NCBI RefSeq assembly: GCF_014705615.1
Contig: NZ_JACXJA010000001.1
Coordinates: 1 to 64,000, forward strand
Source of the DNA: Paenibacillus oceani
Lineage (GTDB): Bacteria; Bacillota; Bacilli; Paenibacillales; NBRC-103111
Length of the DNA: 64,000 nt
Reading direction: 5' to 3'
Shown here one piece after another: positions 38,484 to 46,595 of this stretch (the stretch's first letter is position 1; each line of letters begins with the position of its first letter). Below the pieces are notes generated by a model, which saw only the letters and a program-made list of their open reading frames with translations, was not told where the DNA came from and did no database searches. Both the position numbers and the translations under genes were made by a program.

Positions 38484-39980
38484 ATGAACAGGAACTTGTC
38501 AACCAGAATCAGAATCTCACTCCTCATCTTCGTGCTCCTTCTGCTGTCGCTGGGACCGGCCGCCTCGCTGCCGCTAGGGCACACAGCCGTCACTTATGCA
38601 GCGAACGAACCGGCAAAACCGGCCAAAAAGCTCGTGATGGGGACGTCGCCCGATTATCCCCCCTACGAAAGTGTAGACGCCAAGGGCGGTGGCGAAATTG
38701 TCGGTATGGATATCGATATCGCCAAATACATTACCGGCCGGCTCGGTTACGAGCTGGAGATCGCCAGCATGGACTTCAGCGGGCTGATCGCCGCTCTTCA
38801 GACCAAACGCGTCGATTTTGCCATGTCCGGCATGTCGGTAACCGAAGAGCGCAAACAAAGCGTCACGTTCTCCGACAGCTACTATACGGCGCGCAATACA
38901 ATCGTATCGCATAAGGACCAGGCGTACGAAAACGTTGAGCAGCTCTCGGGCAAACTGATCGGGACCCAGCTCGGCTCGGTTCAGGATCAATATGCGCAAA
39001 CCATTCCGGGAATTCAGCTGAAAAAGCTCAATAAAATCGCCGATTTGATTCAGGAACTGAACTCCCGCCGCATGGACGCCGCCATCGTTGAAGACGCGGT
39101 AGCTATCGAGATGGTCCGGGCGAATCCGAATCTCGTGCTGAACTTCCTCCCGGTATCGGAGCAGGATAACGGCTATGCGATCGCATTCCCCAAGCAGTCG
39201 GAGCTGGTCGACGACTTTAACCGGATTTTGCGAGAGATGAAGGAAAGCGGACAGCTGCAGCAACTGACCGACAAATGGTTCGAAGAAAAGGAAACCTCCG
39301 CCGGTAAAGACGCCGAGGGCAAGCTGATCGATTTCAGCGTCCTTGAGGGGTACGTTCCTTATATTCTTAAAGGCGTGTATGTGACGCTGCTGTTCACACT
39401 TGTCTCCGCGTTACTCGGATTGTTGTGGGGAACGATTCTTTCCCTGTTCAAAATATCGGGCATCCGCCCGCTGCAGTGGTTCGCCACCGCGTATACGTCG
39501 GTATTTCGCGGAACGCCCTTGCTCGTACAGCTGACGATCATCTACTACGCGACCCCGCAGTTGTTCAACTTCGACATCCCGGCGCTGCTTGCGGCCGGAC
39601 TCGCGTTCGGGCTCAACTCTGCGGCTTACTTGTCGGAGACGATTCGCGGCGGCATTATGGCCGTGGATAAAGGTCAGCGCGAAGCGGCGATCGCCCTCGG
39701 CATCCCGTACCGCAAAATGATGGTGCGCATCATCTTCCCGCAGGCGCTGCGCCACATCCTGCCGGCGCTCGTGAACGAATTCGTCGCCCTGCTCAAAGAG
39801 TCGTCGCTCGTGTCCGTCATCGGGGTCGCCGAACTAATGCGCCGCGCCGACGTCGTTCGGGCCAGCACCTTCCGCGCCTTCGAAGCGTTGCTGCTCGTAG
39901 CCGTCATTTATTATGTGCTCGTGCTCGTCCTTACGTCTTTGGCGCGCATGCTGGAAAGGAGACTTCGCCGCAGTGATTAA
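38484..39980 (+). CDS. fused amino-acid ABC transporter binding protein and permease
   Basis: 498 aa. Signal peptide (about 1-36), then a family 3 solute-binding domain (about 48-280: LVMGTSPDYPPYESVD, GMDIDIAKYITGRLGYELEI, MSGMSVTEERKQSVTFSDSYY), a short linker and a HisM/GlnP-type permease (about 290-495). The permease has the ABC contact loop in EAAIALGIPYRKMMVRIIFPQALRHILPALVNEF. Fusion of binding protein to permease is an established variant of polar amino-acid (glutamine/arginine/cystine-type) importers. It overlaps the downstream ATPase by 8 nt, so two genes make the entire transporter. The substrate cannot be fixed. Confidence 0.93.
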   Translation: MNRNLSTRIRISLLIFVLLLLSLGPAASLPLGHTAVTYAANEPAKPAKKLVMGTSPDYPPYESVDAKGGGEIVGMDIDIAKYITGRLGYELEIASMDFSGLIAALQTKRVDFAMSGMSVTEERKQSVTFSDSYYTARNTIVSHKDQAYENVEQLSGKLIGTQLGSVQDQYAQTIPGIQLKKLNKIADLIQELNSRRMDAAIVEDAVAIEMVRANPNLVLNFLPVSEQDNGYAIAFPKQSELVDDFNRILREMKESGQLQQLTDKWFEEKETSAGKDAEGKLIDFSVLEGYVPYILKGVYVTLLFTLVSALLGLLWGTILSLFKISGIRPLQWFATAYTSVFRGTPLLVQLTIIYYATPQLFNFDIPALLAAGLAFGLNSAAYLSETIRGGIMAVDKGQREAAIALGIPYRKMMVRIIFPQALRHILPALVNEFVALLKESSLVSVIGVAELMRRADVVRASTFRAFEALLLVAVIYYVLVLVLTSLARMLERRLRRSD

Positions 39981-40695
39981 CGTAACCGATCTAACGAAAA
40001 CGTTCGGCAAAAACCAGGTGTTGAAGGGGATCTCCACTCATGTGGACAAAGGCGAAGTCGTCGCCTTGATCGGGCCGTCCGGCTCCGGCAAATCGACCTT
40101 CCTGCGCTGTCTAAACCTGCTCGAGATTCCAACCTCGGGAACGATTACGATCGACGGGGCAGAGCTGACGAAGCCAAAAACCGATATCGCCCGGATCCGC
40201 CAGCGGATCGGCATGGTATTTCAGCACTTTCATCTGTTCCCGCATATGACCGTGCTCGATAATATTACGTTCGCCCCGATCGAAGTAAAGGGAATGTCTG
40301 CGGAAGCGGCCCGGACCAAGGCGCATGAGCTGCTCGCTCGCGTCGGTCTGGCGGATAAAGCGGACAGCTACCCTTCCCGGCTGTCGGGCGGACAAAAGCA
40401 GCGCGTAGCGATTGCACGCAGTCTGGCGATGGAACCCGACATTATGCTGTTCGACGAGCCGACCTCGGCGCTTGACCCGGAGATGGTCAAGGAAGTGCTG
40501 AACGTCATTCGCGGTCTCGCCGACAGTGGCATGACGATGCTGATCGTCACCCATGAGATGAAGTTCGCGCGCGAAGCGGCCGATACGATTTACTTCCTCG
40601 ATAACGGGAAGCTGATCGAGCGCGGGGCGCCGCAGCAGTTTTTTACCAACCCCCAAAGCGAACGGGCCGCCCGCTTCCTGGAACAGGTTTTGTAA
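39973..40695 (+). CDS. polar amino-acid ABC transporter ATP-binding protein (GlnQ-like)
   Basis: 240 aa, from GTG 39973 inside the end of the permease gene, with GGAAAGGAG upstream. Walker A GPSGSGKSTFLRC, Q-loop FQHFHLFPHMTVLDNI, signature RLSGGQKQRVAIARSL, Walker B IMLFDEPTSALDPEM and H-loop VTHEMKFAREAAD are complete. Translational coupling by overlap ensures matched amounts with the fused membrane partner. Confidence 0.95.
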   Translation: MINVTDLTKTFGKNQVLKGISTHVDKGEVVALIGPSGSGKSTFLRCLNLLEIPTSGTITIDGAELTKPKTDIARIRQRIGMVFQHFHLFPHMTVLDNITFAPIEVKGMSAEAARTKAHELLARVGLADKADSYPSRLSGGQKQRVAIARSLAMEPDIMLFDEPTSALDPEMVKEVLNVIRGLADSGMTMLIVTHEMKFAREAADTIYFLDNGKLIERGAPQQFFTNPQSERAARFLEQVL

Positions 40696-40731
40696 CCGGA
40701 CCGAACGAGGCTCGGGTCATTCTGTCTGGAA

Positions 40732-40757
40732 AAGGCTGCGCGATGCGCAGTCTTTTT
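40732..40757 (+). terminator. terminator of the amino-acid ABC operon
   Basis: GGCTGCGC-GAT-GCGCAGTC followed by TTTTT, about 40 nt after the ATPase stop. Confidence 0.75.
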
Positions 40758-40907
40758 GTCTTTTTTGCCCTATTTCGCAAATCCGGCAGAGAGTCAGATA
40801 TGCTATACTTCCAGAAGAAACGTTTCGCTTACGGCTGGAGCCGGAAACGGCGGCCATTTCACAGCACCACCCGTAGAATCGGAAGCTTAGCAAGGGGAGA
40901 AACGACG

Positions 40908-41675
40908 ATGAAGCTGGTATCCTGGAACGTCAACGGATTAAGAGCCTGCGTGAACAAGGGCTTTCTCGATTATTTCAAGGAAACGGATGCAGACCTGTTC
41001 TGCCTTCAGGAAACGAAGCTGCAAGAAGGGCAGATCAGCCTGGAGCTGGGCGAAGAGTACGAGCAATATTGGAATTATGCGGTCAAGAAGGGGTATTCAG
41101 GTACTGCCGTATTCACGAAAATAAAGCCGTTATCGGTCCGGTATGGGCTGGAAGAGGACCTGGAGCCCGAAGGCCGGATTATCACGCTCGAATTCCCTGC
41201 CTTCTATCTAGTGAATGTGTATACGCCCAACGCCAGACGCGATCTGTCGAGACTGGAGCTGCGGATGGAGTGGGAGGACCGCTTCCTCGCTTATTTGCAG
41301 CAGCTCGACGAGCGCAAGCCCGTGATCGTATGCGGCGACCTGAATGTGGCTCACCAGGAGATCGACCTGAAAAATGCGAAGGCCAACCGGGGCAATTCCG
41401 GATTTACCGAGGAAGAACGGGACAAGATGACCCGGCTGCTCGAAGCCGGCTTCATCGATTCGTTCCGGGACTTGTATCCCGACCGGACGGACGCCTACAG
41501 TTGGTGGTCGAACATGCCCCGAGTGCGAGAGCGGAATGTCGGCTGGCGGATCGATTATTTCCTCCTCTCCTCCCGGCTGAAGCCGGCGCTGCTGGACTCG
41601 CAAATCGACGCCCACGTGCTGGGAAGCGATCATTGTCCCGTAGTGCTGCAGATGGCGGACGAGCTTAAAGGCTAA
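40908..41675 (+). CDS. exoA: exodeoxyribonuclease III / AP endonuclease
   Basis: 255 aa from ATG 40908 (SD AAGGGGAGA); the upstream open frame is non-coding. Exo III family motifs are in order: MKLVSWNVNGLRA, DLFCLQETKLQ (metal-binding Glu), VNVYTPNARRD (catalytic Tyr region), VVICGDLNVAH-type GDLN, VGWRIDYFLLS and the final LGSDHCPV with catalytic Asp-His. It incises DNA at abasic sites and removes 3' blocking groups. Single gene. Confidence 0.96.
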   Translation: MKLVSWNVNGLRACVNKGFLDYFKETDADLFCLQETKLQEGQISLELGEEYEQYWNYAVKKGYSGTAVFTKIKPLSVRYGLEEDLEPEGRIITLEFPAFYLVNVYTPNARRDLSRLELRMEWEDRFLAYLQQLDERKPVIVCGDLNVAHQEIDLKNAKANRGNSGFTEEERDKMTRLLEAGFIDSFRDLYPDRTDAYSWWSNMPRVRERNVGWRIDYFLLSSRLKPALLDSQIDAHVLGSDHCPVVLQMADELKG

Positions 41676-41823
41676 TCGGATACTTGCGCCGGGGATTTGC
41701 AGCTTTCCCTTGGAATGAATTCACCAGCTCTGCAGGCAAAAAGGGCGGCGACAAGTTGTCCGCCGACAATCTGCCACCGCCCATAACCTGCGCCCTATGC
41801 TCCGCATGAGATTCCGTCCGCCT

Positions 41824-42189
41824 TTATTTAAGACCATATTGCGATTTGGACTTTAATTCGTCTCCCAGAAAGACGAAGCTCGCGCTGCCGGAACCTCCCT
41901 TTCCTTCGTACGTAACGCCGATGGCGTACACCTTGCTGCCTTTTTCACCGCTCTCCGATACGATCTCGCCTTCGCCCCCTACGATTTGAACGACTTCCTT
42001 GTACTTCATTCCGTTGTTGATTCTGTCGTATTGTTCTTTTGTAATCGTACTTTTTTTGGAGGATTCCGACTTCTGTTCCGTTGAAGGGGCCGTCCCGCCC
42101 GCCGGCTTAATCTGGTTGCCGTCCTTCGAGCCGCAGGCCACCGCCGCGATCAGGATACCGATAACGATTGCTATACGAAAAATTTTCAT
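41824..42189 (-). CDS. small lipoprotein with DUF3862-type domain
   Basis: 121 aa from ATG 42189 (GGGAGG upstream). Signal peptide with lipobox AVACGS puts the lipidated Cys at about 19. A Lys/Ser-rich linker precedes a BLIP-like/DUF3862 module (ITKEQYDRINNGMKYKEVVQIVGGEGEIVSES ... ASFVFLGDELKSKSQYGL), a fold shared with beta-lactamase-inhibitor-like and SmpA/BamE proteins. Function unknown; extracytoplasmic, membrane-attached. Confidence 0.8.
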   Translation of the reverse strand: MKIFRIAIVIGILIAAVACGSKDGNQIKPAGGTAPSTEQKSESSKKSTITKEQYDRINNGMKYKEVVQIVGGEGEIVSESGEKGSKVYAIGVTYEGKGGSGSASFVFLGDELKSKSQYGLK

Positions 42190-42311
42190 AGTGCCTCCCG
42201 AATGATAGCAATTGTTACTCATAAAATTGTACTCACTCATCCGATCTTTTTTTTATGCGAAATGGACTATTTAGGACCTACGACTGAACAATTTCAGTAC
42301 GACTCGCTCCT

Positions 42312-42992
42312 TTACGCCGCTTCCGTTGACTGCGGCTCCTTAACGATATGAAACCCTTTGACGATTAGCCAAAGAGGCATCACGATCTCGAATAAGGCTC
42401 CCGGAATGTATAGAATCATGCCGCTATGGCCCATAAGCTCCACGATCGCACTGGCCGACAACGAGACATATCCAATAAAGCCGAGAACCGAGATGAATCT
42501 GGGAATAAGGCTGGACCGGTACAACAAATGGCAAAACAAAAGGCTGTACAGTCCCAGCGTAATCATAGCCAGCTGAAAAGCAATGAAACTTCCTTCTTCC
42601 GCTATCACTCCCAGCGTATGAAAGTAAGAATCATCCGGAGCTCCTGCCGCGATAAATTCTTGGCTTAATCGCACGAGCAGCAGCGAACCGATTGCGCCAA
42701 CAACCAGAAGTACGGCCTCTATGACCCGGAAACCGACGTAACCTACTGCGATTTTTTCGCTATGCCGCTTTAGAACCGGGAACAATACGACCGCGATTCC
42801 GACAACGGCGGCCGAATTCATAAACTCCAGCAATACCCCCGTAAGGATTTGGTTTTTGTGACTGTAGGCATTCGTGAGGTAATCCGGAGAACCTAAAATC
42901 GATTCGATCCTTGCATTTCCTAATGAATAGGCAGCTGTTGCAAATAAAAACAGGATGCCTGCAAGGACTGCCGCTTTTCTATCCGTGTTCAT
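42312..42992 (-). CDS. DUF4386 family membrane protein
   Basis: 226 aa from ATG 42992, behind GGAGGGAAGGGG. Six hydrophobic segments (about 8-27, 45-68, 78-105, 125-150, 160-180 and 185-210). The phrases KAAVLAGILFLFATAAYSLGNARI, VGIAVVLFPVLKRHSEKIAVGYVGFRVIEA and SRLSQEFIAAGA-like segments are typical of the DUF4386 family, whose function is unknown. Confidence 0.8.
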   Translation of the reverse strand: MNTDRKAAVLAGILFLFATAAYSLGNARIESILGSPDYLTNAYSHKNQILTGVLLEFMNSAAVVGIAVVLFPVLKRHSEKIAVGYVGFRVIEAVLLVVGAIGSLLLVRLSQEFIAAGAPDDSYFHTLGVIAEEGSFIAFQLAMITLGLYSLLFCHLLYRSSLIPRFISVLGFIGYVSLSASAIVELMGHSGMILYIPGALFEIVMPLWLIVKGFHIVKEPQSTEAA

Positions 42993-43185
42993 TTCTCCCC
43001 TTCCCTCCTCTGCGTTTGCGGGCTGGGCTGCGTGTAGCTTTGCCCGGCAATTGCGCTGTTCACCGTGCATTATAGTCGAATCCGACTCCGGCCTTACAGA
43101 TACTAAAGTACGGCTTCAAAAACAAATCCCCGCAAATTTCATTCCATCGCGACGGAAAGATGCGTCATCGGAAGTTTTCGTCCGC

Positions 43186-43204
43186 TATAATGAAAATTAT
43201 TATC
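43186..43204 (+). promoter_or_regulatory. Fur box
   Basis: TATAATGAAAATTATTATC matches the 19-bp Fur consensus GATAATGATAATCATTATC at 16 positions. It lies just upstream of an SD (AAGGAG) and the ATG of the broken siderophore-binding-protein gene, so an iron-regulated promoter has outlived its gene. Confidence 0.7.
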
Positions 43205-43224
43205 ACCAAAAAGGAGCACCTGCC

Positions 43225-43437
43225 ATGCCGTCCATTGATCCATCCCGACCGGCCGGCCCCGAAGCCGCCCCTCTCTTCTGCCTTCCTGTCCGGATCGCCG
43301 AGGTAACTCCCCTTGACCGTGACTTAACCGTGGGAAACGAGCCGGGAGCTTATCGCCAGCTTGAACCCGGATCTGATCATTACGGGCAACAAGGACAGCT
43401 ACAACGTTCTCAGCAAAATCGCGCTGACGATCGTATG
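43225..43437 (+). pseudogene. N-terminal fragment of a FecB/FhuD-type siderophore-binding protein
   Basis: An SD and ATG downstream of the Fur box open a frame that soon becomes unlike the family (no lipoprotein signal). VGNEP is then followed, after a frameshift near 43345, by ELIASLNPDLIITGNKDSY and NVLSKIALTIV, the conserved core of siderophore ABC binding proteins (usually ELIASLxPDLII...LSKIAPTV). Everything after this point is missing, and a terminator follows at 43510. A C-terminal piece of such a protein is on the opposite strand at 46062. Confidence 0.7.
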
Positions 43438-43509
43438 TCGAGGACAGCGCTGGTCCGCCTGCGTGCCTCGTATCCGCCTGCGCGGCAGGTTCGGCAGATG
43501 TTCAGCCCT

Positions 43510-43545
43510 CCGCTTTCATCAGAAAGCGGGGGGCACCTTTTTTTT
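43510..43545 (+). terminator. terminator after the siderophore-protein fragment
   Basis: CCGCTTTC-ATCA-GAAAGCGG, then GGGGCACC and TTTTTTTT. It may belong to the broken gene's original or replaced 3' end. The remainder of 42993-43658 shows no intact gene. Confidence 0.7.
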
Positions 43546-43658
43546 GCGTGACGGGTTGTAATGCGGCTTCTCCGTCGCCTGCACATCCATCCGCCGCAGC
43601 CGGATGGTCCGGCTTGCCGTCCGCCCCGCCAGCTCCGTAGGCTCTTTAGCTTCGCTGG

Positions 43659-44357
43659 TTATCCTTCCCGTATCCTTCTCACGTTCCGATTCATCAGATG
43701 CCGGACGACCTGCTGGTATACCACCTTCCGGATTCGACTCAAGTTTTGCGGATGGCGGGCAAAAAACGCATCCGGGCTGTCATACACACCCAAATCGCGC
43801 ACAATCCCCTCTTTTTGCACATACGTATCGTTGCCGTCCCAATAGACGGGCGGGTTTTGGAAATCGTTCGTGGCCACGCCGTAACCGCAAAATGAACCTT
43901 CGCACTCGCTGAATGTTTGCTGCAGCTTGGTTAAGTAAGGAAGATCCAAAATAAATCCCTCCATATTCAGCCATCTTCCCTCGACATGCACTTCCACCCA
44001 GCTGTGGATGATTTCATTGGGCGACAGCCGGTAATACCAGCCTTTCATCGCGCCTTTTTGCAGCTTTTTATCGATCGTAAATCCGTGCATCCGGCAAGGC
44101 ACCCCCACGGCTCGCAGCAAAGCCATGAACAGCACCCCCTTCGTATTGCATTGACCGTAGCCGTCCTGCAGCACCTCGGATGCCGGTATATCATCCGCCC
44201 GGTTATAACCGAACAGAACCGTATCGCGGACGTAGTTGTACATGTCGAGTAGTTGTTGCTGCGGCGCCAAGCGATCCCACTGCTTCGCCCGGATCAACTG
44301 CCGAATGCGGGGATGCGAGTAGTTAAGCAAAGCCGTTTCCAAGGTATACGTTCTCAT
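43659..44357 (-). CDS. transglutaminase-like (cysteine protease fold) protein
   Basis: 232 aa from ATG 44357 (GGAGG 8 nt upstream). The transglutaminase-like core is recognisable: catalytic Cys in QDGYGQCNTKGVLFMALLRAVGVPCR (about residue 72), His in EIIHSWVEVHVEGRWLNMEG (about 121) and the Asp/Asn position shortly after. There is no signal peptide, so it acts in the cytoplasm. The C-terminal ~80 residues are basic and family-specific. It may be a peptidase/amidase rather than a crosslinking enzyme. The AraC gene lies 21 nt upstream on the same strand, suggesting cotranscription. Confidence 0.8.
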   Translation of the reverse strand: MRTYTLETALLNYSHPRIRQLIRAKQWDRLAPQQQLLDMYNYVRDTVLFGYNRADDIPASEVLQDGYGQCNTKGVLFMALLRAVGVPCRMHGFTIDKKLQKGAMKGWYYRLSPNEIIHSWVEVHVEGRWLNMEGFILDLPYLTKLQQTFSECEGSFCGYGVATNDFQNPPVYWDGNDTYVQKEGIVRDLGVYDSPDAFFARHPQNLSRIRKVVYQQVVRHLMNRNVRRIREG

Positions 44358-44378
44358 GGGGAGCACCTCCTGCCCCCA

Positions 44379-45137
44379 CTATACCGTCTCGTGTGCGTAA
44401 GAAACTTTCAAAAAGACGCTGTCTTTGCGAATATCTCTGGGTGTCATCCCGAGCAGCCGTTTGCTTGCGGCGGCAAAATGCGAGGGGCTGTCAAATCCCG
44501 CGTTCAGTGCGGCTTCTGTAATCGGCATCCCGTTCAAAATCAGGTAAATCGCCCTCTGAAGCTTATTTAACAGGATGTAGCCGCTTAACGGAATTCCCGT
44601 ATGTTCTTTGAACAGATGAGATAATCGGCTGCCGGACAAGCCCAGCTTCCCGGCAAAATAACGGATGGAGTGGTCGTCGCTCTCCCCTTCTTTTAATATA
44701 CCGATTAACTCCAGAACACGCGGATCAGCCATAACCGGTTGAACATAACGGACGCCCAGCAGTTCCAGGAGCTGCGTCAGGAAACGGTTATAGCCGGTAC
44801 TGCCCGCAACGGTATGACTGAAGCTGCGCACAAACTCAGCGGCCGCAGCCGCCTTACCATCCGGAAATACGCCGTATCCGCGATCGCCGATCTGTTTCTT
44901 GAAGCCCACCGCCAATGTGGAGGTGCTGTCCATTAACAACAGCAGCAGCGGCTGGCCTTGCCCGTCCAGGCGGTGGCTCACATTGGAATCCAGAACGATA
45001 CCGCCGCAGGTGCGAAGCGTGCCTTCCACTTCCATCTCAAACGTATCCTGCAAGGAGATCGTCGCTTGCAAAAACAAATGTTTGTGAATATCGGCATCGA
45101 TGGTGTCAGTTAGTACCAATAGAATGGTGATCGGCAC
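44379..45137 (-). CDS. AraC family transcriptional regulator
   Basis: 252 aa as given. The N-terminal cupin-like sensor part (IDADIHKHLFLQATISL, SNVSHRLDGQGQPLLLLLMD) leads to two C-terminal HTH motifs (FAGKLGLSGSRLSHLFKEHTGIPLSGYILLNKLQRA and ITEAALNAGFDSPSHFAAASKRLLGMTPRDIR). The start is doubtful: GTG 45137 has no SD, while a good SD with ATG at 45154 opens a different frame that ends after about 15 codons, so a one-base frameshift near the 5' end is possible. Target genes unknown; the transglutaminase-like gene is just downstream. Confidence 0.8.
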   Translation of the reverse strand: MPITILLVLTDTIDADIHKHLFLQATISLQDTFEMEVEGTLRTCGGIVLDSNVSHRLDGQGQPLLLLLMDSTSTLAVGFKKQIGDRGYGVFPDGKAAAAAEFVRSFSHTVAGSTGYNRFLTQLLELLGVRYVQPVMADPRVLELIGILKEGESDDHSIRYFAGKLGLSGSRLSHLFKEHTGIPLSGYILLNKLQRAIYLILNGMPITEAALNAGFDSPSHFAAASKRLLGMTPRDIRKDSVFLKVSYAHETV

Positions 45138-45154
45138 CGTATACGTTCATCATG

Positions 45155-45397
45155 CTTTGCCTCTCCTTATGCCATTGTACTTTCATCTCAGCTTGCCGTT
45201 CGCTTGTCCTGATCCGGCCTCTTCTTGAACCGTCAGCGTTCCCTGTGCCCATCTATCATGAAAGATTGTACACGCGCGCCAACGGCCTGTACAGATTCGA
45301 TTCGTATAACCCTTTCCCTCTCCCCTTAACTTGTTGCGCTCTTGAAAACTTTGTGTCACACTATGAATATCAACCAGCAGCCAAGCGGCAAAGAATG
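45155..45397. other. region without a supportable gene
   Basis: Between the AraC gene and the terminator at 45398 I see no gene; the open frame crossing it has no ribosome-binding site or recognisable sequence. Confidence 0.4.
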
Positions 45398-45437
45398 CCC
45401 CGCTTCCTTTCTAACCGGAGAGGAAGCGGGGTTTTTA
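45398..45437 (+). terminator. terminator upstream of the truncated gene
   Basis: CCCCGCTTCCT and AGGAAGCGGGG pair perfectly around TTCTAACCGGAG, followed by TTTTT. No gene on the plus strand precedes it closely, so its upstream partner may have been lost in rearrangement. Confidence 0.75.
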
Positions 45438-45476
45438 GGCTTGTATCAATCGAATATGCGAGGGAGGGATCGAGGA

Positions 45477-45779
45477 ATGGGCTTCCAATTGGAACACGAG
45501 AACTGGATACGCGATCATCTAAAGCGAAGAAGAGGGGAACGTCTCGACGCTCTAAGACGGGGCCACGGCTACGGAAAGCGATTGTTCGCTGAGCAAATTT
45601 GGTGGCCGCTTGCCGGTCACTTTCACGGGATCCACCCCGAGTATGAGGTGAAGGACTGGCGGGGACGCTCTTACTTTGTGGATTTTATGTGGGTTGTAGG
45701 AGCGGTACGGATTATTTTTGAAATCATGGACAAGTCCGGATTTGGTCTGATTGTGGAGCGATCGTGCGATTGTATATGA
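45477..45779 (+). pseudogene. truncated endonuclease-like gene
   Basis: 100 codons from ATG 45477 (SD AGGGAGGG). HENWIRDHLKRRRGERLDALRRGHGYGKRLFAEQIWWPL, then HPEYEVKDWRGRSYFVDFMWV and IIFEI resemble the N-terminal half of a protein common in Paenibacillus that looks like a DUF559/restriction-endonuclease fold (D-x-D/E strand followed by E). The pattern breaks off after VRIIFEIMDKSGFG and the frame runs into AT-rich repeat DNA. Probably non-functional; the nuclease assignment is inference. Confidence 0.5.
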
Positions 45780-45897
45780 AAAATCATATATATTTTCCTC
45801 CGAGTAGGCAAAATTAATGAATCTGTATGAATAATCATATAGAATTTATCATTTTGCATGGATTTGAAATATTCTATGCGAAAAATCATACAGAATC
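45773..45897. repeat. AT-rich cluster of palindromes/inverted repeats
   Basis: 45773-45792 contains TATATGA-AAAA-TCATATA, a perfect 7-bp-arm palindrome. About 45819-45845 and 45871-45897 form an imperfect inverted repeat (about 22 of 27 positions) separated by 25 nt; each contains its own small ATGA/TCAT palindrome. The cluster starts exactly where the endonuclease-like frame ends. It may be the end of a small mobile element or a set of operators. The rest of 45898-46061 holds nothing clear. Confidence 0.5.
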
Positions 45898-46061
45898 AAA
45901 GGTCGGCCGGGGCAAACCGACTTGGATTCACTCCAGCCTTGGTTGACCAACCGTCATATCGCGTCGAGCACCGCGCGCCGGGGTGCTTCGCGGTTCGGAA
46001 AGACGATTACGGGCAGTTGATCATACGCTCCTACCGACTATCCGTTCCGAGATCACCCCGT

Positions 46062-46430
46062 TCACGGAAGTTTGTTGTTCAGCAGTTTAGGGAACTCGTC
46101 CAGCAACATGTCACTGGTCAACATATCATTATAGTTCCATTTGGTATCCACAAAAGTGACTTTCCCATTTTGAACGGCAGGCAGCCTTTTCCAAATGGGG
46201 GATTCCAGCAATTCCTTGAAAGAAGTTTCGGCATCGGGATTGGAAAGATACAAGACGAACAGGCGGTCGCCGATAACCATCTCATGCAACAGCTCGGGCG
46301 AGACTGAAATGTAAGGGGACCTTTCCGCCGGTTTCAGACCTTTCACGGTCTCGGACATGGGATACCCTTCCTGCTGATACAGCAGTTCAGCCAATCCTCC
46401 TGTTTTCAAGCCAATCGCTCCAGTTGCGCT
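46062..46430 (-). pseudogene. C-terminal fragment of a siderophore-binding protein
   Basis: The minus strand encodes GAIGLKTGGLAELLYQQEGYP, SPYISVSPELLHEMVIGDRLFVLY and ESPIWKRLPAVQNGKVTFVDTKWNYNDMLTSDMLLDEFPKLL, the typical C-terminal lobe of FecB/FhuD-type siderophore ABC binding proteins. About 200 residues of N-terminal sequence, including the lipoprotein signal, are missing; the frame starts with unrelated codons. Together with the plus-strand fragment at 43225 it suggests one gene disrupted by an inversion plus deletion. Confidence 0.7.
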
Positions 46431-46595
46431 GCTTAAAAACCACTTTAAACAACAATATTTGTTCCTTGTCAAGACTCCACTCTCTCCCATTAATTTTTAT
46501 TTACATTCAATATCGGGTATACCCTTCACTCGATATGTATAATATACTATTATAAAGAACAAAAAAATAAAAAAATGATCTTAAGGGGATATTTT

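Noticed and set aside
43955-44260. Open frames within the transglutaminase-like gene region on the plus strand
   Set aside because: Shadows of the minus-strand gene with catalytic Cys/His motifs intact.
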